DNA of 64,000 nucleotides from Parelaphostrongylus tenuis (Eukaryota; Nematoda; Chromadorea; Rhabditida; Metastrongylidae). Position numbers and translations under genes: made by a program. The notes below the pieces were generated by a model that saw nothing but the letters and a program-made list of their open reading frames with translations, ran no database searches and was not told where the DNA came from. Positions 36,101-46,300 of this stretch are shown here, one piece after another. Each line of letters opens with the position of its first letter. The stretch's first letter is position 1. Location of the stretch: assembly GCA_019055375.1 (NCBI GenBank), contig JAHQIW010001216.1, positions 88,701 to 152,700 of the forward strand, written 5' to 3'.

Positions 36101-39100
36101 CTATTTGCTTCTAATGAAGAGCAGATACATATTTTTATCTAGTAGATGCAGAATTCGCTCTGATACATGTCAATGACACAAGTTCCAACATTTCATCAGG
36201 GTCAACATTTACTCTCGCCTATTCATTGTTGACATCCTTATTATCACCACTGCCCTGGGCCAGGCCCTTTTGAGGTGGAAATCTTATCCAGAACTTGGGG
36301 CATATTAAATAAAGTGTCTGCTGTGAGCACATTCCAGTTCCACGAATTTTGACCGGATTATGACTTAATCCTGGCTTTTCGTGCTTTCCCTCACAAATTT
36401 GGATGAGTCAGTGGCTTCTCTAACAGATGAGAGGACAAACGATAAAGCTCTTTGCGTTGATCAATCTTTGAAGTACGCATCATGCATTCGACTTCAGTAA
36501 GCATAATAGAGGTGACTGAATGCATAGTTGGTCTGATAGAATTGTTTGCGGCGGCTTACCGACGCATCACCAAAGCTGATATCTTCCCACTATCGAAAAT
36601 CTTTTGTCTCAGGCATGATCTGTGAGGAGCTGTCGATTTGATTTCTTCACATTTGATGTTCGACGAAAAGAATAATCTTCCAAACTGATTCTGAAATTCA
36701 CACGGCGCTTTGTGAAAATCTAAGCATCTTGATGGTTGCTAATAGCCGCTCAGTCAGAATTAGACATGATCTAGTTAATTTCGTTTCAATGAGTTAAACA
36801 GATATTCGTGTCTCTCATACAAAACTGTAGGTTTCAATGGATTAGTTTCGTCGTTGTTACAGAGCTATCACGAAATGAGCAAAATGTGCGCAACATCACC
36901 TGGGATCCAAGTGTCCCGTCCGAAGTCAATTCAGCAGCCTTACACCTTATAAAATTCGTCCATAGTACTTGCAATGGACTTATCATGGTAATACTTTCTT
37001 TGCTAGAACTTCTGCTTGCTATTTATTAGTGGAACGAAATTTGAAAGCGTCAAGAATATTGAACATATATTTGAAGAATGTTTAAAGTCTCATGACGGCA
37101 CAGTGTACAATGACACTGTGCCATCACCACTACTCATCGATGGATCTTGGCTGGCAGAATAAAACTGATCCATGGTATCAACTGTTTATGCAACCTCGCT
37201 ATAGACATTCAATATAAATTTTTTATGAATTTTAAAACCTTACCCGAGGTTGGTGAGCCATGCTCAAGAATATAGGTTCCTATTAGAAAAGTGCATATAG
37301 ACTTTTCGTTTCGAGTGTTTCTTGAAATCAAGCTCAAATTTCAGTATAGCCTGATAATTATTTTTGAGCCATGCATGTGGTCCGTTATGTGCACTTCTAT
37401 AGTGCAATACACGTGTTTCGGCCCTCCCCGAAAGGGATTGCATCAGAGGAAAGGCAACGTGCAACTGTCGAGGCTGCAAGACCAAAATATGTGTATTGCA
37501 CTGTATAAGTGCCTATACCAGACCACATGCATGGCTCAAAAATAACTATCAGGCATGATGAATATGCACTCATAATCGTAGAGATAGTCTAGCATCGTGA
37601 AATCAAGTCAGTTGACTATTATGTTAAAAAGTAGTGTTTATTAGAAAAGCTCGTATCAATCATTTTGAGCGCACTTTGTCCCAGTGTTCTGTGGGCTTAG
37701 GCTTTGCATTTTCTTCTATTGCCAGGTAAATCCGCTGATAAGCCTAATCGACTCAGGCTTATACACGAAAAGCACATGAACGTGTAGAGGAAATCGTATA
37801 TTATCAAAGTCATATGCTTTATCTATAGTTTTTCAGAGCAAAGAAAAGCGCAGAATCTGACCATAGTAGTCGTACGCCACATGCGAATTGCGCTGCGCGA
37901 TGAATCAACCGCCCAATCTATATTACAACCACTCACATATTTTGGTCGACAAGAAATGCGCGAAGTCCAGTCTTCTATCGGTTGCTACAGCTCACCAAAA
38001 AGTCCTTTTCGAAAACCAAGTATATCATTGAAATAACCAAAATTTGAGCTATCGCATTATTATTATAATTCTAGGAAAAAAGCTTTGCCCAGAAAAAAAT
38101 TTCTGAGTGTGATGCATATTTTCACTTGTTTGTGCTACAGCTCACTCAGAGGTTCTTTTAGAAAACCCAGTACATTATTTGAATCCTCGAGGTTTCAGCT
38201 TTCGAATGGCTGTCATAATTTCGTAAAAAAAAGAAAACGCCATGAGGTTAGAACTGAGTGAGAATAATGGAAATGATCTCTCAAAACTCTGCGCTCTACA
38301 CGAGTACACTAATTGTTGCACGTTTAGATATAGCTGTTCATGGTATGTATCAACTTCATTGATTGAGAGCGGCGGTCTTTGTGGTTTTTATCTTCTGTCC
38401 CACGTGCTTTTCATAAAATCTATGCCGTTTCTAATCAAAAATTTGTTTATCGCGTATGACAAAGAACCTTCACGGTCATCTTGAGCTTTCTTACAGGTTC
38501 CTGAGCATCAATTTAGTCGACTTGTTACCGCGATGCATTGGATGAAACAGAGTAGAGACGCCTATTGTAAACGTAAGTAATCTTTTCGAGTAAATATTTC
38601 AATTGCTATAAACGAGAATGACTCTAGTAATAACATCCTATCAGAAGTCAGACATTCTCTATCAAGGAATACTTTTAAAACTGCCACATTCAAAACTTTT
38701 CACTCAGTCTCACCTATACATCAAGAATGAGGGAGCGCCCTGAGCTCTATGAACAGAGATCGTTTTCGTAATTCTCTTTCTTTGATATGTAGCTCAATTT
38801 CAGGCGACACCACCACGATGCGTCTCGATCGTATCATGTGCCTTGAGGATATCGTTACTGTATTTCGTCAGATCAACGAGAAATGTATAGTAAGTGGAAC
38901 GAACAAAATAGTTGATGATCTTTGATGACAGCAGAGTGCACAAACGTGAAATTTAGACACGTGTGTCTCTGCTCCACTAACAGCGCGTGTCGGAAATCAA
39001 AAACCTAAAATAAGTTTAGGTCGACAGCGACGAAGACAGTCAATATGAGCAGTTGCGAGAACTTGAGCTCGATGACACGATCCTCTTTGCTCGAACAGGC

Positions 39101-42047
39101 TGCGTAAGTGTTGTGTGTCTGTCACGTTGGAGTAATCAGATAGTGCCTATGAATTCATGGGTGCAGCACTCATGACATAAAGCGAGAGTTCAATTTGAGT
39201 AAGACCATTCAAAATGAGAAGATGTTCATAATCTTCACCTGCACGTCCATCGCTAAGTCCAAGTAAGTAGCAATATCAGTAGAGATACTGACTGAAAAAC
39301 GCCGCGATTGCATCCTAGCGATCTTGAAGTTTAATGATTGACGCTGAGATATCATCACTGAATTTGCAAGGAATCCGTCTAGTTCTTTCAAGGAGCCAAT
39401 TTCATCTGATCTGACTATTCGTTCCAATCTGAAGAAGCCCAATAAAGTCTATCAGCAATTTGATGGAAGATAAAATAAAGTGTTTATTGTTGATCAACGC
39501 CTAAGAGATGTGACATGCATTCGACTTTATCATGCATCGCAGAGGTGGATGAATACATATATTACCTATACAATAGCTTCCAATGACCCATCAACGGATC
39601 ATACCTCTGTCCTCTCAAACAAGTGTGAAATCAATGTACCGACCCTGAAGAAGTGGAAGATTTAATGAGCCTGATGAGTGGATCGAACCAATGACTATTT
39701 GTGGGTTAGAGGGCTGCTTTAACCACTGCGTTACACTCATCTTTCTCAAAAACGGTGCCTTGTCAGCGCATGTATTGAAGTTTATCGATAGATGTAAAAG
39801 ATAGACTCTAGATTGTTTTGAGCTTTTTTCAAATCATAAAGTCAATGTCTAACGTACGTTTTGGCATATATCGTCCGCTTCATCAGAGCCACACGCTCCA
39901 CTGCTCACCCCTGCTGAATAATACGGGACTGGTAAACGTGTCTCGGTGTAATCCACGTCAAACTGCGATTATTAGCATTTTCGGCCGATGGCTTACGATT
40001 ATCAAGCATGTTGACATCACCCTTCAATTGACTTCTTTTGTGTCTCGCTATGAAATTGCGATATAGTCTGAGAGAGCGTCTGTAAACCTTTTCGAGGTAG
40101 ATATGTCAATAGCTTACGTACGATTCGGCGGTATAGCTCACCTCATCAGAGCCAAACTTCTCACTAATCTTTTTTGGCGAGAGTAAGGACACGTAAACGT
40201 GTCGCGGTTTAAGTCACACGAAAGGCAATGTCGTTGGTGTAGAAGATAATTACTGCACTGAATTTTGTGATAACCTAAATGAATGAAGTACTGTTTCAGG
40301 GAGTACTTCGCAAGGGTGATGAGGCTGTGCACGCTACCACAACCCACATTCAGCACTACTGCCTTTCTACAGCAACATAGTCAGCAGCCCTTACACCATC
40401 AACACCATCTACAGACCTCTTTGGAACCGTCCGAGAGTTCAACCGCCACAGGTGTTCTGACTCAGGTTGCAGCACAAGGTGATTACTGCTGGACGATTGC
40501 TTCACCCAAATATTCCGAAACGAGAGGACCTGAACTGTATCCGCTGGTACTCGAGCCGTCAAAACCTCGGGTATCGGAGAAGCCGGCCAGTAATCCCTTC
40601 AACAAACCGGCAAATGTGCAACCTCCAGAGCGTGGTAGGCAGTATTTTTGTTAATGAACTTACTGATTTGTTCCATATGATTATCATTTCTGGCTTTATG
40701 CTAGACTGTGGTTAATTTATGAGCAAATTATATCAAGTGTGTTTCTATGGATGCCCGAAATTTTTGACTTTGGAACAATTTATTACTCTCTAAGAAATAA
40801 CGTAAGAAATCCCTTTCTCTTAATTTCTCGCCAATGTTTTGGATACTTCTGCACTATCGATATATTGTCATCAATTAACACTCAGGATTCAATGCGTGTT
40901 GATTTCTTCTCATACAAGTAATGGGGTGCGGATCGATTGGTCGACATGAGTTTGTATCAAGCCATTTTGATAATTGTTGGCGCTCACCCTCTCGTACCTA
41001 GATTTTGAAAAGTTGGCCACGCGCGACGATAGCCCCACGAGGATTGCAGTGACACGATTTTCCAGAAGACAAACACAACATTGAGATTCTTGAAGCACCC
41101 TTTTTCATGGTTACTCGTCATTTAAGGGAATAGCTCTATCCTGCGGGAAATTTGCGTGTATTAAACACAAATGTTTTATTTTCGCTACAGCGCTGTGAGA
41201 AGATTTTTTCAAAAAATGAGCATACAGCACAGTAACGCGAGATTCAAGCTGTCGAATGATTACTAGCACTCTTGTGAATAGTCCTTGCCCAGCGAAAGCG
41301 GTCGTTTCTTCATTTGTTCCCGTCTAACAACGTGCAGTTTCTCATACCGATATGGTAGCAAAGAGATTGTTGTTGATGAGAAGAGTATCGAAAGGGATTC
41401 CTTGGGGAACGGCAGGGTTGACAGATTGGCCCTTGCGATTTGATATAAACTGACAGAAGGAGAACGTGTGCGGGGAAAATAAGTCGGCGATCAGATGCGG
41501 AAGCGATACAAAATTAGGCGTCGGTGTTAAGGTATATAATTGACTTACTTGGATACATGAACGACGCGCGCGTCTACACTAACGGTGCGGGCCCCACCAC
41601 AGAGAAACTATGCTGGTTTAGCTGTTTTGTTGCCTGGTGTCCGAGATAAGCCTGGCCGGGACTTCCTCAGATCGTCATCACACTTGGAGCAGTCGCTGGC
41701 CCTTATGAATCAGAAGATGACCACCTTGCAACAAGTAGCCAACAAGTCAACGGTCATTCGTCGTACGATTTACTTTTAGCTGGGCTTTCCGGGTGTGAAC
41801 GTTGGATTTCTTCTCCGCTTGGACGGGCCTTGCTTGGGGAGAGGGTTTGAGATCCCAGCTGTACTTTGCAGTCCGGACACCTAGAAACACCTCCCAGCCA
41901 CGAAGAGGCGGTAAACCATTTGGGAGGAAATAAAAAATACACTACGTGCACGAAAACCATGCTGTTCCAGATTTCACGCACATTGCTCGTTGGTTGGAAA
42001 CAATTCAGTTGGATGATATCGAAAAGTATGAAGAGGAACCGCTGTAA
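33167..42047 (+). CDS. Maelstrom-like piRNA-pathway protein (HMG box plus MAEL domain)
   Basis: Maelstrom is a germline protein of the piRNA pathway in animals. Exon 33167-33355 encodes an HMG-like box starting MPKKKSNGFMFFADSRR, close to the Drosophila Maelstrom N-terminus. Exons 35304-35483, 35789-35937 and 36831-36987 join in phase. They give a charged linker, the start of the MAEL domain (LVLSKDSTGVVPNEICAIV, LTVGEMRLI) and HLIKFVHS. Exons 38497-38572, 38804-38889 and 39020-39103 also join in phase, with LVTAMHWMKQSRD and RIMCLEDIVTVFRQINEK matching the human order. Candidate 3' exons are about 40300-40630, 41671-41734, 41872-41910 and 41971-42047 (ending YEEEPL and stop). A small exon near 37839 and the phase at 40300 are unresolved, so the C-terminal MAEL zinc-binding part is uncertain. 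Introns hold family A and B MITEs. Confidence 0.7.
33770..34270. repeat. Foldback MITE family B in Maelstrom intron 1
   Basis: The left arm (near 33800-33870) has GGGCACTTATATAGTATAAGG and a GCAGCTTCGCCAGTTGCAC block. The right arm (near 34138-34200) has ACTAACGAGGTTGCAAGGCC, the CGAAACACGTG block and GGCACTATGTAGGC, then TTTTTGAGCGAGGTCTCAAG. Inverted arms without coding capacity. Confidence 0.6.
34275..35025. repeat. Foldback MITE family A in Maelstrom intron 1
   Basis: The left arm begins near 34280 with a CATCCGAAAGCTTGAATCT block. The right arm (34750-35025) ends with GCGAATGATTACTAACACTC and GGGGTCGTTTCTTCATTTG, the inverted counterpart of left arms at 45640 and 49540. About 0.75 kb. 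Confidence 0.6.
36400..36560. repeat. SINE-like repeat fragment
   Basis: GATAAAGCTCTTTGCGTTGA and the following CGCATCATGCATTCGAC match the reverse complement of the 3' part of the SINE-like copies at 57780-57840 and 62800-62870. No tRNA head remains. Confidence 0.4.
37310..37560. repeat. Foldback MITE family B, compact copy
   Basis: Inverted blocks: CACTTCTATAGTGCAATACA on the left and TGTATTGCACTGTATAAGTG on the right, flanked by ATTTTTGAGCCATGCATG and CATGCATGGCTCAAAAAT. A clean palindromic copy of about 250 bases in a Maelstrom intron. Confidence 0.7.
39480..39760. repeat. SINE-like tRNA-derived repeat, reverse orientation
   Basis: Shares with the 48150-48485 copy the order GACATGCATTCGAC, a GTGGATGAATACAT block, CAATGACC, and a reverse tRNA head near 39700-39745 (TTAACCACTGCGTTACACTC). 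Lies in a Maelstrom intron. Confidence 0.55.
39838..40245. repeat. Two diverged direct copies of a ~140-base unit
   Basis: 39840-39975 and 40105-40240 share AGTCAATGTCTAACGTACG versus ATGTCAATAGCTTACGTACG, CATCAGAGCCA, and GTAAACGTGTC with a GGTTTAAGTCAC-like block. Spacing is similar in both copies. No function is apparent; it lies in a Maelstrom intron. Confidence 0.5.
41170..41340. repeat. Family A MITE, right-arm fragment
   Basis: Contains GTCGAATGATTACTAGCACT and GCGAAAGCGGTCGTTTCTTC, the standard family A right end, without a visible left arm. Confidence 0.55.
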
Positions 42048-42059
42048 GCTCGATTATTC

Positions 42060-43390
42060 CAAACAAGTTGATTTTCGTCACTTGCAAAAATCCTATTTCC
42101 ACAAGAAGTAGTCGACTTAGTCAATAATTTGTCTTCTTAGGGTCAATTAAGTTGAGCACTTAGTAAAGTGGATCGCTACCAATAACGATTGATAATCGCT
42201 CGTCTTTATTTTGATATATCACTGATCGCTAATCTCCTTGTTTTGAACAAATGGGAATAGTTTGCACCATTTGCTGATCCACTACTATATTAGAAATAAG
42301 ATTTAACTACTCGTAATATGAGATTTCGAGATATAAAATGGCAAAAAGTTCGTGGTTGAAAAGTAAGTCATAAATTTTTCAGCCCAGAACCGTACTCTGA
42401 ACCTCGTGATACCGCCGAACACTATTCATCCAATCTGATGTTGTCCAACTAGAAGGACTGCTTACTCCAATCATAAAGATTTTTTTTAATACATGAATAA
42501 CCCACATTTGAAAACACAACATCCAAATCTGGCGGACTCATTTTAATGGCTAAGAACGGTAAAAATCTATGAAAATACTTCAACTGATACCAATTAGAAG
42601 AATTCAAACCATCAAAACCGCATCATTTAACCCGGAATGTCCCCTTGAAAGTCAAACTAAATTTTTAAACAAATGATAAATTTCTTTCTACTTGATGTCA
42701 ACTTAACAGGAACAAATGAGTTAGAAGAAGAAGCTATAATTGCTTCCCTATCTATAAAAAGCTTTCATATTGCAACTGGGATGGGAGGGTCGCTGCTTCA
42801 TTTTTCAACGTATTGATGATCATTATGGTAAGGATTGGAACCAGGGCTTTCGAAAATCAGTACAAGACATTATTCACATAGAAGTAAATGAAAGAACGAT
42901 GATGACAAGACGTGATGCAGAGTGTGAAGAATGAATAGTACTAGGATTTCGACACGAGAAAACCCATTCCGTAACAAATCATGCGAGTGAATTCGTGGAG
43001 GCTGGGCTTCAAGTATTGAAGTCACGATGCAAACTGGAATATCATTGAGGGATTACAGGCCAACTTGGAAAATTTATCGTTGCTAGAGTGATGTGCAAGT
43101 GAATGAGCGAGGCTAGGCTCAGCTCCTGGCCTTGCCTACTCTCGCACTGATTTCCCACCAGTCGATTTGATAACAAAGCTCTTAGGTCTCCTGAACTTAG
43201 TGGAATGATCTATGGAACTCTTCACTCTATTCGTTCAATATCTTGCCCCGGTGGGAGCATTGTATAAGCAGTAACGTCAGCCAGGCCATCGCAATTCATT
43301 GTAGACACAGTTGGCATTCTTCTTCTCGGACTACACTGACTGGTCCTAAAACGACAGAATTCCAGACGTATCAAACCACCTCACAATTCT
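42060..43390. other. Convergent intergenic spacer
   Basis: Between the 3' ends of the Maelstrom-like gene (plus) and TAPT1 (minus). No open frame of note, no recognised repeat. It must hold both polyadenylation regions, but no signal could be assigned with confidence. Confidence 0.5.
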
Positions 43391-43395
43391 CAGAT

Positions 43396-46300
43396 CTAAG
43401 ATAACGTAGAGAACATTTTGAGGCACCAGAACAACATTACGAACTCGATTTTCTCCTTCTCCTTTTCCCTTTTTTCGATTGACTCATCCTTCGTGGATTT
43501 TTCATCCGCTTCAGGAATAGACGAAGGAGGTTCGCTTTTATCCCGTTTGAAGCTGTAATTATAAAGACACAAAAATTACAGCAGAACAAATTTAAAGCGA
43601 TATTTCAGAAGTAGGTACCGAGAGATATATGCAAGACTCTGAGTCCTTCTTGGAATTCGCTCGTCACGTTCTTTTTCACTACTACGCCTTTGACTGGCAA
43701 TCTCAAGATCCTCCCACTGAGACATTAGATCCGATACGGTGAATCCTTTCACGCCGGCTGTTTGGTGCAATACATCTACATGAAAGGAGTTGAAAATTCA
43801 TGAACTAAATACAGAGAAGCGACTCAATTTACCAGAAAAATCTATTAGACTTATGCGTGGCGAATTCGGAGCACTTTTACTCTTTTTTTCCACCATTCTC
43901 TTACGGAAAAGTTCATACTCAGCTCGAGCCTAAATTTAAATAAAACTTGAAAAAATTTCCCTCTAGGCTTAATCGAACATGGATCCTTCAAATCTTCAGA
44001 TTTTCCAACTAAAACAATTGTCACTTTTACAATAAATCAGACTTTACCTGTAATTCCTTGTAAGTCATAACGTGACCACATGCCTTCCCCAGTAAAACTA
44101 TGCCATTGAATATTTTTACTGCAAGCATTAGCAGCCAGGTAAAAGCTAAAATATGAAGTACTTATCCGAATCTTTCGTTTCGAGTGTTTTCTTAACATCA
44201 CAGCTCAAATTTCAATATGCCATAAAACACGTGTATCGGGTTCTATAAGTCAGCCCTTTTTCAACAGACCACATGACATGCGTGGCTCAAAAATGATTTT
44301 ATGGCATACTTATCCGAATGTCCAGCAAATGGGAAGAGAAAAGAATTACCACAAATAACTAGGCTCGCTTTACTGTGCAAAGTGAACGATTGACTAAGAA
44401 CTCGTATTAGCATAATTGACAATGGTATCGGAATGAATCCCATCCTCCGAGACACCTAAATATGGTTTATTAATCCTTTGAGGGCCATCGTTGACAGGCA
44501 GGCGACGTCGCGCTATCGCTTGTGCGGCAATCGCAGGCAAACAGTATCTGCACGTCTATGCATGCATGTCTGGTTGTCTGTGTGCCTTTCCACGAAACGC
44601 GACGCCGTCACTGCAGTAACTGAGTGAGGTTTGATTTCACTCGACTCGGTACGGAACGTACTACATGGTCTTTGAAGGGTTAAAAAGGTAGTTTACAACC
44701 AAAATGGCATTGGAAAGCTTCTGATAAAAACGAATTTCAAAGAGATAACTCACTACAAACCTGATCAGAATAGTCACTGAACGCCGATGAATCACGACTT
44801 CGAACAACATCGTATGCTATGGTAATCGTAAAATCTTAGAAACAACATATTCAGACTATTCAAAAAAAGTGAACTTTCAATATCCAGCTAAACAAAGCGC
44901 AGAAACGAGACAACCTCGATAAACCTCAGCATTGATCTCGTTGAATTTCGTTATAAAGGCGTGTTTCAACCAGTCGACGAGCAGCTCGGCCCCAAAAACC
45001 ATCAGCTAAATTATCTTACAACAGAAATTGGAGTGGAATTTATAGACCTGAAGAAGGGGAACTTACGACATCTGGCATCATTTCTCGTAGGTGTTCGCTA
45101 CTCCAGTTGACCGCCACCATGTTTCGAAGTATCACGACAAATAAGAGGGCAATTATATGGAATCGTTCTCGCACGTCACTGAAGTTACAAAATTGGTGAC
45201 CTTTGTATTCAAGGATACTAAATGCTGCGTATAACTTTTGACCCCAAGAGAGAGTTGAACCCGCGATTCATTCATATCGGAGGCGCGTGATAAAACCACA
45301 TTACCAACGCAATCGTTCCGCTACACTCTTTAACTCATTTGAGGCTTCGAAACTATCATAGATCAATCGTCAATAGGTTTATGTCTACTTATACAGCGGG
45401 TGCGTGCTACCACTTGATGCTCTGTATCGAACAAGTAGTATCAAGCGGAGTCCTCGGTGATGTACTGATAGCACGGGTTCCTTATATAGGGTAAAACGTG
45501 AGTTCAGCTCCTGCCTGGCGTCAAGAGTTTTACATCACAACACCCTTGGATGTATAAGTTACATCATATCATTGCTATTTGAGCACTAAAATAGAATTAA
45601 GTTTCTATGAATTTCGAAGGAAAATGATGTGCTTCTCTGTAAGAGGAAAACAAATGAAGAAACGACTCTTTTCGTTGGGGAAAGAACTTTTCATAGGAGT
45701 GTTAGTAATCATTCAAAAGCTTAAGTCTCGTGTTACTGCGATGTGTGCTCATTTTTTGAAGAAGACTTTCCAAAATAAAACATTTTTGTTTCATATAAGC
45801 ATACTTCTTACAAGACAGAGCTGTTCCCTTGAATGATGAGTAACAACGCGATAGGGTAAGTGTCAACGCTGTGTTTGTTTTCTGGAAAAAGCGTTTCACT
45901 GCAGTGTGGCATGAAAGAAAAGATCGAGTTTCACATACATGAGCATTTGTTTTTTCGGCTAATATGAGGGTTAGTTTTCTGCTGGCCATGGTCTTGATAC
46001 GACGTCCGCGATCGCGCCGACGCGACTTACTTGTGGTGTGCGATTTTTGTTTCATGATTGAGGATTTTATATCCATTTTTGAAGCAACTCCAGGTGAAAC
46101 GTATGGCTCCGATACTACAAGATTTCCTCAACACGTTCATGTGCTTTTCGTGCCTCCAGTGGAGTAGTGGTAGAAGCGCATGGCGGGAGTGCTATAGCGC
46201 TATAAAGAGAAAGAGAAAAACAAGCAGGTAGCGTAGTGGCTAGAAATTTAGTCCTTCGAATGAACACTAAAACTCTCATGAAATGTTCATGTCCAGCGTA

